Source: Oceanithermus desulfurans
GTDB taxonomy: Bacteria; Deinococcota; Deinococci; Deinococcales; Marinithermaceae
NCBI RefSeq assembly: GCF_014201675.1
Contig: NZ_JACHEZ010000002.1
Coordinates: forward strand, 1-64,000
Length of the DNA: 64,000 bases
Direction of reading: 5' to 3'
The notes beneath the pieces are model-generated. The model was not told the DNA's origin and ran no database searches. It saw only the letters and a list, made by a program, of their open reading frames with translations. A program made the translations under genes and the position numbers. Of the stretch, positions 27,548 to 37,038 are shown piece by piece. Each line of letters starts with the position of its first letter. Within the stretch, counting starts at the first letter, position 1.

Positions 27548-28805
27548 GCGGCTGCTCGGCTTCCTGCGCTGGCTGCGGCCGGGCATGGGGGTCAAGCGCT
27601 ACGTCCTGGTCGCCGCGGCGGGCATGCTGCTGATGTTCCTGGGCGTGGCCCAGCTGAGCTGGCAGGGCGTCTTCCTCGACTGGGTGCTCGACTTCGTGCT
27701 CTTCACCCGCAACCTGGGCCTGCCGCTCTGGCTCTCGGGTACGGTCTCCTTCCTCGTGGGGCTCGGGGTGTTCAGCCTCGGCATCCGCGCCATGAACCGC
27801 TCGATCCTCTCGGCCGTCACCGATCCCGACGAGCTTCCCGAGCGCATCTGGAAGAAGCGGCGGCTCGAAGCCGGCCCCCGCGTCGTCGCCCTGGGCGGCG
27901 GGACCGGGCTTTCCAACCTGCTCGGCGGCCTCAAGACGCGCACGGCCAACCTGACCGGCGTGGTCGCGGTCACCGACGACGGCGGCTCCACCGGCCGCCT
28001 GCGCCGTAGCTTCGACGTGCCCGCGGTGGGCGACCTCACCGACTGCCTGGCCGCGCTCAGCGAGGTGGAGCGGATGCCCGAGTTGATGAAGTACCGCTTT
28101 CAGCGCGGGGAGGGACTTTCGGGGCACACCTTCGGCAACCTCTTCCTGGTCAGCCTCTTCGAGCTCACCGGCGACTTCGCCGAGGCGGTGCGGATGGCCG
28201 ACCGGGTGCTGGCGCTCTCGGGCGCGGTCTACCCCTCGACCCCCCATCCCGCGCGCCTCGTCGCCGAGCTGGCCGGCGGCGCGCGGGTGGAGGGCGAGTC
28301 GCGCATCCGCGAGGCGCCGGGCCGGGTCCGCAGGGTCTGGCTTGAGCCCGAGAACCCCCCGGTGATGCCCGAGGTGCTGCGCGCGGTGGCGCGCGCGCAG
28401 CTGATCGTCCTGGGCCCCGGCAGCCTCTTCACCTCGGTGATCCCCAGCTTCCTGCCCCCCGGCCTGCGGCGGGCCATCGCCGAGAGCCCCGCCCGGCTGG
28501 TCTACGTGGCCAACGTCATGACCGAACCCGGCGAGACCGACGGCATGGACGCCTACGCCCACTACAAGGCGGTGGCCGAGCACCTGGGCCGCCGGCCCGA
28601 CGCGGTGCTCGTGCACACCGCCCCGCTCGACCCCGAAGCCCTCGCGCGCTACGCCGAAGAGGGCCAGCACCCCGTCGCCTACGACCCCGCGCCCTTCGGC
28701 GCCGACGGCGTGCGCGTCGTCGAGGGCGACTTCGCCCACGCCGGCGCCTTCGTGCGCCACGACCCCGAAAAGCTGACGGCCCGACTTCTGGAGTGTGTAC
28801 GGTGA
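27528..28805 (+). CDS. yvcK: YvcK/GlmR family gluconeogenesis factor with N-terminal membrane anchor
   Basis: A 425-residue protein. Two N-terminal membrane helices (about 22-42 and 62-85) precede the UDP-sugar-binding Rossmann domain with ALGGGTGLSNLLGGL near residue 125, VTDDGGSTGRLRR, and GPGSLFTSVIPS. The family coordinates carbon flow into cell-envelope precursors. The membrane anchor is typical of the long-form family members. It is translationally coupled to rapZ by a 20-bp overlap and to the next gene by GTGA. Confidence 0.92.
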   Translation: MWAKRARRLLGFLRWLRPGMGVKRYVLVAAAGMLLMFLGVAQLSWQGVFLDWVLDFVLFTRNLGLPLWLSGTVSFLVGLGVFSLGIRAMNRSILSAVTDPDELPERIWKKRRLEAGPRVVALGGGTGLSNLLGGLKTRTANLTGVVAVTDDGGSTGRLRRSFDVPAVGDLTDCLAALSEVERMPELMKYRFQRGEGLSGHTFGNLFLVSLFELTGDFAEAVRMADRVLALSGAVYPSTPHPARLVAELAGGARVEGESRIREAPGRVRRVWLEPENPPVMPEVLRAVARAQLIVLGPGSLFTSVIPSFLPPGLRRAIAESPARLVYVANVMTEPGETDGMDAYAHYKAVAEHLGRRPDAVLVHTAPLDPEALARYAEEGQHPVAYDPAPFGADGVRVVEGDFAHAGAFVRHDPEKLTARLLECVR

Positions 28806-29497
28806 ACTGGTTCGTTCTCGCGCTGCTGCTGCTTACCGACCCGGTCGGCGACGACCACGGCGCCGACCTCGGCTACCCCCGCGCCGCCGTATACCAGCAG
28901 GTGGGCGCGGCCGACCTGACCGGCTTCGAGATGAAGCGGGTGGAGGGCCGCTGGCGGCTCGGCATCCGCCTGGACCGCTACCCCAACCCCGCCGGCGCGC
29001 CGCTGGGCTTCTCGCTGGCCGTCGTCGCCGTCTACCTCGACAGCGAACCCGGCGGCGAGGAGTCCCTGCCCGGGGCCGGGTTGCGCACCCCCGCGGGCGG
29101 CGGCTGGGAGGAGGCCTACCTGATCAGCGGCTGGGGGGCGGAGCGGCGCACGCCGGACGGCGCCGCCGGCCCCGCGCGCGCCTGGCGGGAAGGCGACTGG
29201 ATCTGGGTGCAGACCGACCTGACCCGGCGGCCCCGCGCCTACGTGGCCGCCGGCCTCTACGACCCCTTCGAACCCTGGGGCTTCCGCCGGGCGCTGCCCG
29301 GCGGCGGCGTCTGGTATCTGGACGGCCCCGCCGACGCGCCGCGCGCGCTCGACGTCGTCGCCGCCGACCAGGCGGGCGTCTGGAGCTCGGGCGTGCTGCC
29401 GCCCGCACGCAAGCGCTTTCCCTGGCGCTCGCTCTTCGCCGGGGCGCTGGCGCTCGCCGGTGCGGGGCTCGTGGGGTTCGCCTGGCGCAGACGGTAG
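28802..29497 (+). CDS. Membrane-anchored glucodextranase C-terminal-domain-like protein
   Basis: A 231-residue exported protein. The opening hydrophobic stretch is followed by [14 protein letters not shown], then AADLTGFEM and [14 protein letters not shown], the pattern of the glucodextranase C-terminal carbohydrate-binding domain (PF09985). A C-terminal membrane helix followed by RRR anchors it. GTG at 28802 overlaps the yvcK stop (GTGA); a GTG nine bases earlier is the alternative. It is followed at once by the GH57 enzyme, so an alpha-glucan role is likely. Confidence 0.75.
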   Translation: MNWFVLALLLLTDPVGDDHGADLGYPRAAVYQQVGAADLTGFEMKRVEGRWRLGIRLDRYPNPAGAPLGFSLAVVAVYLDSEPGGEESLPGAGLRTPAGGGWEEAYLISGWGAERRTPDGAAGPARAWREGDWIWVQTDLTRRPRAYVAAGLYDPFEPWGFRRALPGGGVWYLDGPADAPRALDVVAADQAGVWSSGVLPPARKRFPWRSLFAGALALAGAGLVGFAWRRR

Positions 29498-29507
29498 GAT
29501 GAGGACG

Positions 29508-31073
29508 ATGAAGTTCGTCCTGGTTCTGCACGCCCACATGCCCTACGTCCGGGCCCACGGGGCCTGGCCCTTCGGCGAGGAGACCCTCTACGAGGTCATG
29601 GCCGAGACCTACCTGCCGCTGGCGCAGGCGCTCGACCGCCTCTGGGCCGACGGGGTCCCCGCCCCGCTGACGATCGGCCTCACCCCCATCCTGGTGGAAC
29701 AGCTCGCCGACGCGGACGTGCAGCAGGGGTTCGCGCGCTACGCGGAGGACCGCCGGGAGCGCGCCCGAAGCGACCTGGAGCGCTACCGCGGCGGCGAGCT
29801 GGAGGCCTCGGCCGCCTTCCAGCTGCGCTTCTGGGAGGGCACACTGGCGGCCTTCGAGGAGCTGGACCGCGACCTGCCCGGCGCCTTCCGCCGCGCCCAG
29901 GCCCGGGGGCAGATCGAGCTCGTCACCTCGAGCGCCACCCACGGCTACTCCCCGCTCCTCGGCTACCCGGAGGCGCTCGCCGCCCAGGTGCGCACCGGGG
30001 TGCACACCTACCGCCGCCACTTCCGCGTCGAGCCGCTGGGCTACTGGCTACCGGAGATGGCCTACCGACCCGCGGGGCTGTGGACCCCGCCGGTTCCCGG
30101 CCCCCCGGCGGGAATGCGCCCGGGCGTGGACGAGTTCCTGATGGACGCGGGGCTGCGCTACGCCTTCACCGACGCCGCGCTGGTCGAGGGGGGCGAGCCC
30201 GCGGGGCCCTACGGCCGCTCGAACGAGCGCGACGAGGGCGACCGGGTCCACCGGGTGCTCGAGCTGCCCTCGGGCCTGCGCATGCTCGCCCGCAGCCGCG
30301 AAACCTCACTGGTCGTCTGGAGCGCCGACTACGGCTACCCCGGCGATCCCGTCTACCGCGAGTTCCACCGCAAAGACCCCGAGTCGGGGCTGCACCACTG
30401 GCGCGTCACCTCGCGCCAGACCGACCTGGGCGGCAAGGCCCCCTACGACCCGGAGGCCGCCTTCGAGCGGGTACGGGTGCACGCCGGCCACTTCGCCAGC
30501 CTGCTCGAGGACCTGGCCCGCCGCCACCCCGGAGGGGTGACGACCGCCGCCTACGACGCCGAGCTCTTCGGCCACTGGTGGTTCGAGGGGGTGGCCTGGC
30601 TCGAGCAGGTCTACCGCACCCTCGCCTCCCGCCCCCTGGAGGCCGTGACCGCGCGCGTGGCCGTGCAGGAGCCGGCGCTGCCCCTCAGCCTTCCCGAGGG
30701 CTCCTGGGGCGAGGGGGGCGACCACCGCGTCTGGCTGAACGACGCCACCCGCGACTACTGGCGCACCGTCTACCAAGCCGAGTCCGAGATGATCCTGGCC
30801 GCCCGCGGCTGCCGCGAGGAGCGGGTGCGCACCCTGCGGCAGATGATGCGCGAGCTGCTGCTGCTCGAGGCCTCGGACTGGCCCTTCCTGATCCACACCG
30901 GCCAGGCCGCCGACTACGCCCGCGAGCGCTACCGCGAACACGCCCGCGCCTTCTTCGCCCTGGCCGAGGCCCTGCGCTCCGGGGCCGACCCCGCGGAGCT
31001 CGCCGCCCTCGAGGCCCGCGACAACCCCTTCCCCGAGGCCAACCCGCGCCTCTACCTGCCCCGGGAAACCTGA
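29508..31073 (+). CDS. GH57 1,4-alpha-glucan branching enzyme
   Basis: A 521-residue GH57 enzyme that makes alpha-1,6 branches in glycogen. It starts [18 protein letters not shown], with HAH as the first conserved region. Glu183 in WLPEMAYRP and Asp350 in [10 protein letters not shown] match the nucleophile and acid/base of the Thermus enzyme (E184, D353). [11 protein letters not shown] and the C-terminal [12 protein letters not shown] region also match. TAGGAT-N7-ATG favours the start at 29508; an ATG at 29499 is also in frame. Its neighbours suggest a role in glucan handling. Confidence 0.93.
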   Translation: MKFVLVLHAHMPYVRAHGAWPFGEETLYEVMAETYLPLAQALDRLWADGVPAPLTIGLTPILVEQLADADVQQGFARYAEDRRERARSDLERYRGGELEASAAFQLRFWEGTLAAFEELDRDLPGAFRRAQARGQIELVTSSATHGYSPLLGYPEALAAQVRTGVHTYRRHFRVEPLGYWLPEMAYRPAGLWTPPVPGPPAGMRPGVDEFLMDAGLRYAFTDAALVEGGEPAGPYGRSNERDEGDRVHRVLELPSGLRMLARSRETSLVVWSADYGYPGDPVYREFHRKDPESGLHHWRVTSRQTDLGGKAPYDPEAAFERVRVHAGHFASLLEDLARRHPGGVTTAAYDAELFGHWWFEGVAWLEQVYRTLASRPLEAVTARVAVQEPALPLSLPEGSWGEGGDHRVWLNDATRDYWRTVYQAESEMILAARGCREERVRTLRQMMRELLLLEASDWPFLIHTGQAADYARERYREHARAFFALAEALRSGADPAELAALEARDNPFPEANPRLYLPRET

Positions 31074-31075
31074 CC

Positions 31076-32554
31076 GTGCGCCGTCTCCTGGCCCTGGCCC
31101 TGACCCTCGGCCTGGCGCTGGCCCAGGTGCCGGCGGCCTGGCTGGGGCTCGAGGTGCGCGAGCAGGAGGGCGCGCTCGTCTTTCAGAAGGGCGGGCTGCG
31201 CTTCAGCTACGTCCCCGGCCTGGGCTGGACGGCGCCGCTCGACCCGGCGCTGCCGCCGCCCCGCGGCCCCGAGCGTCGCCTCGACGAGCGGGTGCTGCGC
31301 GCCGCGGGGCTGATCCCCGCGGAGCTGCCCAGCGCCCGGCTGCGCTACCGGCTCGCCGAAGACCGCCTGCGGCTGGTGCTCGACCTGCCCCCCGGCCCCG
31401 CCCCCGAGCTGCCCCGTACCGAGGGCGAGAGCCCCGGCTGGTTCACCTTCTACGCCCCCTACTTCGTGCCCAACCCGCCCGACCTGGAGGGGCTCAGCTT
31501 CCGCTACGACGACCGCGGCACCGAGATCCGCTACCTCGCCCCCGAGGGCCGGGTCTACCGCTGGCGCACCTTCGAGCTGGGCGCGCCCGCGCGCTTCGTG
31601 ATGGACGCCTACTTCGTGCCGCCGCCGCAGGTGCGCGCCGTCGCCCCCGGCTTCGAGCTGCGCCGCGAGTACGTCTGGACGCCGGAGCCGCTGGAGCTGG
31701 TGCGCCTCGTCGCCGCGGCGGGAGCCTGGAAGCTGCGCCCCGTGGGCACCCCCGGCCGGCGCCGGAAGCTGCCGGAGATGGCGCCGGGGGCGCTCGCCGT
31801 GCTCAACGGCGGCTACTACGACCCCAAGACGGCCACCCCCATCGGGTTGTGGGTGGTGGACGGGGTGCCCGTGAGCCTGCCCTACGGCCGCAGCGCCCTG
31901 ATGTGGGACGGCGGCCTGCCCCAGGCGGCGGTGCCGAAGTTCGAGGCCTGGGTCGAGACCGGCGGCGGCGAGCGCTACCGCGTCGGCCTCAACCGCTGGC
32001 CCGCGCGGCTGACCGCGCACACGCTGCCGGGCCGCGTCGGCCGGGCGGGCGAGAACGTGATCGTGGTCCGGGGCGACCAGGTGCTGCACACCTACCCCGC
32101 CCCGGTCGTGCTCGAGCCGGGGCAGTGGGCCCTCACCTACCCCGACGGCGACGGCGAGTGGACCGGACGGCTCAAGCCGGGGGCGCGCCTCTCGCTCTAC
32201 GTCCGCCTCGACCCCCCGGTGCGCTACGCGCTCGAGGCCGGCCCCCTGCTCGTCCAGGCCGGCCGCCTCGCCTACCACCCCGAGGCCGAGGGCTTCGCCA
32301 AGGGCGCGGCGCAGATCGAGAAGGTCACCTACCAGGCCGCCGTCGCCTGGACCCGTGAGGGCGAGCTGTGGTTCGTGACCAGTGGCAAGACCACCCCGGG
32401 CGTCCTCGCCGAGCAGCTGCTGGCGCTGGGGGCCTGGGGGGCGATCCGCATGGACGCGGGCGGCTCGGCCCAGCTCTACCTGCGGGGCGCGCTCGTCTTC
32501 CCCGAGCGCGCGCGCCCGGTCGTGAGCGGGCTGGCGCTCTGGCCCGCGGACTAG
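31076..32554 (+). CDS. Secreted phosphodiester glycosidase family protein (NAGPA/DUF2233)
   Basis: A 492-residue exported protein that starts at GTG 2 bp after the GH57 stop. A signal peptide is followed by a 200-residue beta-rich region. The C-terminal half is the phosphodiester-alpha-N-acetylglucosaminidase-like fold: [29 protein letters not shown] and the final [15 protein letters not shown] with the conserved DGGGS-like signature. Bacterial members are linked to exopolysaccharide and spore-coat sugars. The substrate here is unknown. Confidence 0.85.
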   Translation: MRRLLALALTLGLALAQVPAAWLGLEVREQEGALVFQKGGLRFSYVPGLGWTAPLDPALPPPRGPERRLDERVLRAAGLIPAELPSARLRYRLAEDRLRLVLDLPPGPAPELPRTEGESPGWFTFYAPYFVPNPPDLEGLSFRYDDRGTEIRYLAPEGRVYRWRTFELGAPARFVMDAYFVPPPQVRAVAPGFELRREYVWTPEPLELVRLVAAAGAWKLRPVGTPGRRRKLPEMAPGALAVLNGGYYDPKTATPIGLWVVDGVPVSLPYGRSALMWDGGLPQAAVPKFEAWVETGGGERYRVGLNRWPARLTAHTLPGRVGRAGENVIVVRGDQVLHTYPAPVVLEPGQWALTYPDGDGEWTGRLKPGARLSLYVRLDPPVRYALEAGPLLVQAGRLAYHPEAEGFAKGAAQIEKVTYQAAVAWTREGELWFVTSGKTTPGVLAEQLLALGAWGAIRMDAGGSAQLYLRGALVFPERARPVVSGLALWPAD

Positions 32555-32571
32555 CTGGGTATACTCGCTTC

Positions 32572-33123
32572 ATGAGCGTCAAGCCCGACTGGTGGATCCG
32601 GAAAATGGCCCGCGAGGAGGGGATGATCGAGCCCTTCGAGGAAAACCTGGTGCGGGAAGGGGTGATCTCCTACGGGGTCAGCTCGTTCGGCTACGACCTG
32701 CGCGCCGCTCCCGAGTGGAAGGTCTTCACCAACGCCTACGGCGCGGTCGTCGACCCCAAGGCCTTCGACCCCCAGAGCTTCGTCGAGATCGAAGGGGACG
32801 CGGTGCTGATCCCGCCCAACTCCTTCGCGCTCACCCGCTCGGTCGAGTACATCCGCATGCCCGAGAACGTGATCGCTATCGCGCTGGGCAAATCCACCTA
32901 CGCCCGCTGCGGCATCGTGGCCAACGTCACCCCGCTCGAGCCCGGCTGGGAAGGGCACGTGACGCTCGAGATCTCCAACACCACCCCGCTTCCCGCCCGC
33001 GTCTACGCCGGCGAGGGCATCGTCCAGATCCTTTTCTTCGAAGGGGAGAAACCCGAGACCACCTACAAGAGCCGCCGCGGCAAGTACCAGGGCCAGCGGG
33101 GCATCACCCTGCCCAAGATATGA
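32572..33123 (+). CDS. dcd: dCTP deaminase
   Basis: A 183-residue trimeric dUTPase-fold enzyme that converts dCTP to dUTP and ammonia for thymidylate synthesis. [10 protein letters not shown] near residues 105-114 and [13 protein letters not shown] with the catalytic Glu are both present, followed by [10 protein letters not shown]. The C-terminal [12 protein letters not shown] lid is complete. A TATACT-N6-ATG leaderless promoter fixes the start. The stop overlaps the next gene's ATG (ATGA). Confidence 0.95.
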   Translation: MSVKPDWWIRKMAREEGMIEPFEENLVREGVISYGVSSFGYDLRAAPEWKVFTNAYGAVVDPKAFDPQSFVEIEGDAVLIPPNSFALTRSVEYIRMPENVIAIALGKSTYARCGIVANVTPLEPGWEGHVTLEISNTTPLPARVYAGEGIVQILFFEGEKPETTYKSRRGKYQGQRGITLPKI

Positions 33124-34001
33124 AGCGCGCCCTCCTGCTGCCGACGCTCGCGCTGTTCGCCCTGATCGGGGCGGGCTGCGCCCAGTCCCAGGAGCCGGCG
33201 TCCGTGACCCTCTACGTCGCCGGCGACATCGCCACCTGCTGGTCCGACGCCGACGAGGCCACGGCCGCGCTGATCGAACGCCTGGCCCCGAAGGGCGCGA
33301 CCTGGTACGTCCTCGCCCTGGGCGACCTCGCCTACTCCGCGGGCACCGACGCCCAGTTCAAGGACTGCTACGCGCCCTCCTGGGGGCGCTTCAAGAGCCG
33401 CACCCTGCCGGTGCCCGGCAACCACGAGTACTACAGCGGCGGCGGCGGGTACTTCCGCTACTGGGGCGCGCGGGCCGCGCCCCCCGAGGGCTGGTACGCG
33501 ACCCGGCTCGCGGGCTGGCGGCTCTACGCCCTGAACAGCAACTGCGACTGGGTCGGGGGCTGCGGCGCGGGGTCGCCCCAGTACGCCTGGCTCGAGGCCC
33601 GGCTGCGCCAGGAGCCGGACGGCTGCGCCCTCGCCTTCGCTCACTACCCGCGCTACAGCTCCGGCCGCCACGGCGACCTTCCCGGCATGGACGCGCTGTG
33701 GGACCTGCTCCAGCGCTACCGCGCCGAGCTGTACCTGGCGGGGCACGACCACGACTACGAGCGCTTCGCCCCCCGCGACGCCGCCGGCGCGCACGACCCC
33801 GAAGGCGGCCTGGTGCAGTTCGTCGTGGGAACCGGGGGCGCGGGCCTGCGCCAAATCGATGCGCCCGAACCGCTCAGCCGCGCCTTCGTGGACGACGCCC
33901 ACGGGGTGCTCGAGCTCACGCTGGAACCAGGCGGCTACGCCTGGCGCTTCGTGACCACGGACGGCGAGGTGCGCGACGCCGGGCGGGCGAGCTGCCGCTA
34001 G
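33120..34001 (+). CDS. Lipoprotein metallophosphoesterase
   Basis: A 293-residue calcineurin-like phosphoesterase exported as a lipoprotein (lipobox GAGC near residue 20). Metal ligands are visible in order: [32 protein letters not shown] and [11 protein letters not shown], as in purple-acid-phosphatase-like enzymes. It may release phosphate from extracellular organic phosphates. It is translationally coupled to dcd by ATGA. Confidence 0.88.
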   Translation: MKRALLLPTLALFALIGAGCAQSQEPASVTLYVAGDIATCWSDADEATAALIERLAPKGATWYVLALGDLAYSAGTDAQFKDCYAPSWGRFKSRTLPVPGNHEYYSGGGGYFRYWGARAAPPEGWYATRLAGWRLYALNSNCDWVGGCGAGSPQYAWLEARLRQEPDGCALAFAHYPRYSSGRHGDLPGMDALWDLLQRYRAELYLAGHDHDYERFAPRDAAGAHDPEGGLVQFVVGTGGAGLRQIDAPEPLSRAFVDDAHGVLELTLEPGGYAWRFVTTDGEVRDAGRASCR

Positions 34002-34039
34002 CCCACCACCCCTTCATTTCCCCGCGGTATCCTGCCGTT

Positions 34040-34690
34040 ATGCGTACGGCCCTCGTCTTCGCGCTGGCCCTGGTCCTCGGTCTGGGGCTCGCGGGCTGCA
34101 AACCCAAGAAATCCGAGAGCGCGGCGGGCGGCACCGCCCCCGCTGCCGCGCAGAAAGCAGGCGGTATGGAAACCCTGGACTACCAAAGCGACGCCCCGGT
34201 CCGCAACTTCGAGAAACCCGAGGTGGTCACCGACCACAAGAAGTACGACTACTACGCCGTACTCGCGACCAGCAAGGGCACGTTCACCATCGACCTGCTC
34301 GAAGACAGCGCCCCCAACACGGTCAACTCCTTCGTCTTCCTGGCGCTGCACCGCTACTTCGACGGCCTCAGGTGGCACCGCGTCGTCCCCGGCTTCGTGG
34401 CCCAGACCGGCGACCCCACCGGAAGGGGTTCCGGCGGTCCCGGCTACCGCTTCGGCCTCGAGATCGACCCCAACCTCAGCTACGACGCCGCAGGCTGGGT
34501 GGGCATGGCCCGCACCAACGATCCCAACACCAACGGCAGCCAGTTCTTCATCACCCTGGCCCCCGCGCCCCACCTGACCGGCGGCTACACGATCTTCGGC
34601 AAGGTCGTCGAGGGCATGGACGTGGTGGAGAAGCTCACCCAGCAGGACACCATCCGCAGCGTCCGCATCCTGAGGAAGCCCAAGCCTTGA
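34040..34690 (+). CDS. Cyclophilin-type peptidyl-prolyl isomerase lipoprotein
   Basis: A 216-residue lipoprotein (lipobox LAGC at about 17-20), an Ala/Lys-rich linker, then a single cyclophilin domain: FTIDLLEDSAPNTVNSFVFLA, HRVVPGFVAQTGDP (catalytic Arg region), NTNGSQFFITLAP and YTIFGKVVEGMDVVEKL. It should help exported proteins fold. TATCCT-N6-ATG marks a leaderless start. The stop overlaps the next gene's TTG start. Confidence 0.93.
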   Translation: MRTALVFALALVLGLGLAGCKPKKSESAAGGTAPAAAQKAGGMETLDYQSDAPVRNFEKPEVVTDHKKYDYYAVLATSKGTFTIDLLEDSAPNTVNSFVFLALHRYFDGLRWHRVVPGFVAQTGDPTGRGSGGPGYRFGLEIDPNLSYDAAGWVGMARTNDPNTNGSQFFITLAPAPHLTGGYTIFGKVVEGMDVVEKLTQQDTIRSVRILRKPKP

Positions 34691-35328
34691 AGCCGACCGT
34701 CGTCTTCGACCTCGACGGCACCCTGGTGGACTCGCTCGCGGACATCACCGCGAGCTTCCACCACGTGCTGCGCGAGGCCGGCCTGCCCCGGCCCACGGAC
34801 GCCGAAATGGCCGACCTGATCGGCCGTCCCCTGGCCGAGATGTTCCGCCGGGTCGCGCCCGCGGCCGACGCCGAGGCGCTTTCCGAAGCCTACCGCCGCC
34901 ACTACCGCGCGCACATGGCCGACAGGAGCCGCCCCTACCCCGGGGTGCCGGAGCTGCTCGGCGAGCTGCGGCGACGCGGCTTCGCGCTGGCGGTGGCCAC
35001 GACCAAGCGCAGCTCCACCGCCCAGAAGCTGGCCGAGGCCGTGGGGCTGCTACCCCTGCTCGACCACGTGCAGGGCACCGACGGGCTGCCGCCCAAGCCC
35101 GCGCCCGACGTGGTGCTGGCGGCGCTCGCGGCGGTGAACGGCCGCGGCGTCTGCATGGTGGGCGACACCACCCACGACGTCCTCGCGGGGAAGGCCGCCG
35201 GACTGTGCACCTACGCGGTCAGCTGGGGCACCCACCCGCCCGCGGTGCTGGCCGGCGCCGAACCCGACCACCTGGAACCCGACCTGGACCGGCTCCCGCG
35301 GCTGCTCGCGACGCTCGCCCTTCGCTGA
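34687..35328 (+). CDS. HAD hydrolase, phosphoglycolate-phosphatase-like
   Basis: A 213-residue HAD-superfamily phosphatase. Motif I FDLDGTLVDS, motif II in LAVATTKRSS, the lysine in LPPKPAPDVV, and motif III MVGDTTHDVLAGKAAG are all present with a helical cap of Gph type. TTG overlaps the stop of the cyclophilin gene (TTGA) and gives KPTVVFDLDG immediately, so this rare start is well supported. The substrate may be phosphoglycolate or another small phosphate ester. Confidence 0.88.
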   Translation: MKPTVVFDLDGTLVDSLADITASFHHVLREAGLPRPTDAEMADLIGRPLAEMFRRVAPAADAEALSEAYRRHYRAHMADRSRPYPGVPELLGELRRRGFALAVATTKRSSTAQKLAEAVGLLPLLDHVQGTDGLPPKPAPDVVLAALAAVNGRGVCMVGDTTHDVLAGKAAGLCTYAVSWGTHPPAVLAGAEPDHLEPDLDRLPRLLATLALR

Positions 35329-35336
35329 ACGGGTCC

Positions 35337-36149
35337 CTAGCCCGGCCGCGGCGGCTCGATGGGCGCGACCAGCCCCTGCTCCGCGAGCAGGTCCTTGAAG
35401 CCGCCCAGGTTCGCCAGCGCCTGGCCGCGCGGGGTGTTGTGGAAGATGACCCAGGCCTCCTGCAGCTCCCCGGCGTGCGCGGCCAGCCCCCGGGCGTAGG
35501 GGCGGAGCTCTTCGGGGGCGTAGAGGTAGTCGTAGCGCTCCTCGCGCTCCTGGTGGTCCCACCACTTCGCGGCGTTGCGGCCCATCAGCCGCAGGTAGGC
35601 GACCGGGGCCGTCACCACCAGGCCGCTTTGCGGCAGGCCCGAAAGCGGCGGGTAGTCGGCGCTCACCCAGACGAGGCCCAGCTCGCGGAAGGCGTCCCAG
35701 ACCGGCTCGCGGGCCCAGCTGGCGTGGCGCAGCTCGACGGCGAGCCGGCGTCCCTCAAAGCGGCGGGCCACCTCGAGCAGGTAGCGCCGGTTGGCGGGGG
35801 TGCGGTGGAAAGCGTAGGGGAACTGGGCCACGAAGGGCCCCAGCACCCCCGCCTCGGCGAGCGGCCGGGTGGCCTCGAAGAGGCGGGCGTAGAGCTCGTC
35901 CGTGGCGTCGCGCGCGTGGGTGACCGAACGGTGCACCTTGACCGCGAAGCGCACCCGCCCGTCCGAGCGCTCGAGCATCCCCGCGAAGGTCTTGGCCGCC
36001 GGCACGTGGTAGAAGCTGGCGTTCACCTCCACCGCGTTAAAGTGGCGGGCGTAGTGCCACAGGTAGTCGCGCGGCTTCAACCCCGGCGGGTAGAAGATCC
36101 CTTTCCAATAGGGGTAGCTGAAGCCGCCGGTCCCCAGGTAGAGCTCCAT
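35337..36149 (-). CDS. DUF72 family protein
   Basis: A 270-residue TIM-barrel protein of the DUF72 (YecE-like) family: LYLGTGGFSYPYWKGIFYP at the start, FNAVEVNASFYHVP, FAVKVHRSVTH, VELRHASW and YLRLMGRN are the family landmarks. The function is unknown, although TIM-barrel nuclease-like geometry has been noted. It is preceded by TAGGCT-N5-ATG and converges on the HAD gene. Confidence 0.9.
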   Translation of the reverse strand: MELYLGTGGFSYPYWKGIFYPPGLKPRDYLWHYARHFNAVEVNASFYHVPAAKTFAGMLERSDGRVRFAVKVHRSVTHARDATDELYARLFEATRPLAEAGVLGPFVAQFPYAFHRTPANRRYLLEVARRFEGRRLAVELRHASWAREPVWDAFRELGLVWVSADYPPLSGLPQSGLVVTAPVAYLRLMGRNAAKWWDHQEREERYDYLYAPEELRPYARGLAAHAGELQEAWVIFHNTPRGQALANLGGFKDLLAEQGLVAPIEPPRPG

Positions 36150-36186
36150 GCCTCAGCCTACCGCCGTCGTGAGCGGTAGCACATTC

Positions 36187-36203
36187 ACCCCCCTGCGGGG
36201 TAT
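36187..36203. promoter_or_regulatory. CsoR/CstR-type operator
   Basis: ACCCC-CCTGC-GGGGTAT is an inverted repeat of the CsoR-family operator type (compare the Bacillus ATACCC-TACGG-GGGTAT site). It overlaps a -10-like TATGCT (36201-36206) upstream of the repressor gene. A G-rich stretch with two TAGGGG runs follows up to the ATG. Autoregulation is likely. Confidence 0.6.
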
Positions 36204-36230
36204 GCTGGGGCCAGTAGGGGGTAGGGGTAT

Positions 36231-36509
36231 ATGTCGATGCGTACGACCGACCTGGGCGACGAGACCGTAGACAGCATCATCAAGCGTCTGCGCCGCATCG
36301 AAGGGCAGGTGCGCGGCCTGCAGAAGATGGTGGGCGAAGGGCGCCCCTGCGACGAGGTGCTGACGCAGATGACGGCCACCAAGAAGGCCATGGAGTCGGC
36401 CGCCAACCTGATCCTCAAGGAGTTCCTGACGCTCTGCGCCACCGACGTGGCCGAGGGCGACCCCGCGAGCCCCGAGGAGATCGCGAGCGTCCTGCGCAAG
36501 TTCGTCTGA
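36231..36509 (+). CDS. CsoR/CstR-family metal- or persulfide-sensing repressor
   Basis: A 92-residue DUF156 all-helical repressor. RLRRIEGQVRGLQKMV is the family signature. Cys40 and Cys69 are 29 residues apart, as in copper-sensing CsoR (C36/C65 in M. tuberculosis) and persulfide-sensing CstR. The residue at the CsoR histidine-ligand position (C-4) is Phe65. The lack of this His argues for a dithiol CstR-like sulfur sensor rather than a canonical copper sensor. No copper ATPase or rhodanese gene is adjacent, so targets lie elsewhere. Confidence 0.8.
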   Translation: MSMRTTDLGDETVDSIIKRLRRIEGQVRGLQKMVGEGRPCDEVLTQMTATKKAMESAANLILKEFLTLCATDVAEGDPASPEEIASVLRKFV

Positions 36510-36528
36510 GCCGCGCCCGCATGCGAAC

Positions 36529-36550
36529 GCCGGCCCGCATGCGGGCCGGC
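36529..36550. terminator. Bidirectional palindromic terminator
   Basis: A 22-bp perfect palindrome (GCCGGCCCGC / GCGGGCCGGC around AT) sits between the convergent repressor gene and the DUF1931 gene, followed on the plus strand by TTGAGCGTTT. Confidence 0.7.
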
Positions 36551-36569
36551 TTGAGCGTTTAGGGGCGGC

Positions 36570-37016
36570 CTAGAGGAGCAGGTCGAAGACGCGCTCGAGC
36601 CGCTCCCAGTGCTCGGTCCGGGGGTTCTTGACCTCCGGGTCCAGCTCGCGGATCACGCGCGCCGCCGCGACCACCAGGGCGCCCGCCAGCTTGGGGAGCC
36701 GCGCGCGCACCTCGTCGCTGACCTCCAGGTCCAGCGGCGGCAGGCCCGCGAGGTGGTCGAGCACGGGCTCGAGCTCGGGCGCGACGTCCAGCTGCTCGAA
36801 CTCGCGCATCGTCTCCTGCAGGCCCTTGGTCACGGGCAGGTCGGCCTCGTAGATGACGTCGCGGGCGTTGTATTTGGCGTTGCGCTCGGCGACGACGAGC
36901 AGGTCGTAGATCTTCTTACCCAGGAAGTCCGAAAGGCGTTTGAGGTCGTCCTTGTCCACGTCCAGCGACGCCGCGATCCGGAAGAGCCGCTCGAACTGGG
37001 GGGCGCGCATGATCAC
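36570..37016 (-). CDS. DUF1931 histone-fold protein
   Basis: A 148-residue protein made of two histone-fold units in one chain, very like T. thermophilus TTHA1479 and its Aquifex counterpart, which have solved structures. FERLFRIAASLDVDKDDLKRLSDFLGKK, AERNAKYNARDVIYEADLPVTKGLQET and the C-terminal NPRTEHWERLERVFDLLL match throughout. The GTG giving V-I-M-R was chosen because it yields the length of that homolog and is spaced from GGGAGG. It is the last gene of a stress operon with Hsp20. A role in nucleoid protection is possible; DNA binding is not proven. Confidence 0.88.
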   Translation of the reverse strand: MIMRAPQFERLFRIAASLDVDKDDLKRLSDFLGKKIYDLLVVAERNAKYNARDVIYEADLPVTKGLQETMREFEQLDVAPELEPVLDHLAGLPPLDLEVSDEVRARLPKLAGALVVAAARVIRELDPEVKNPRTEHWERLERVFDLLL

Positions 37017-37038
37017 GGGCACCACCTCCCGCCGGGCT

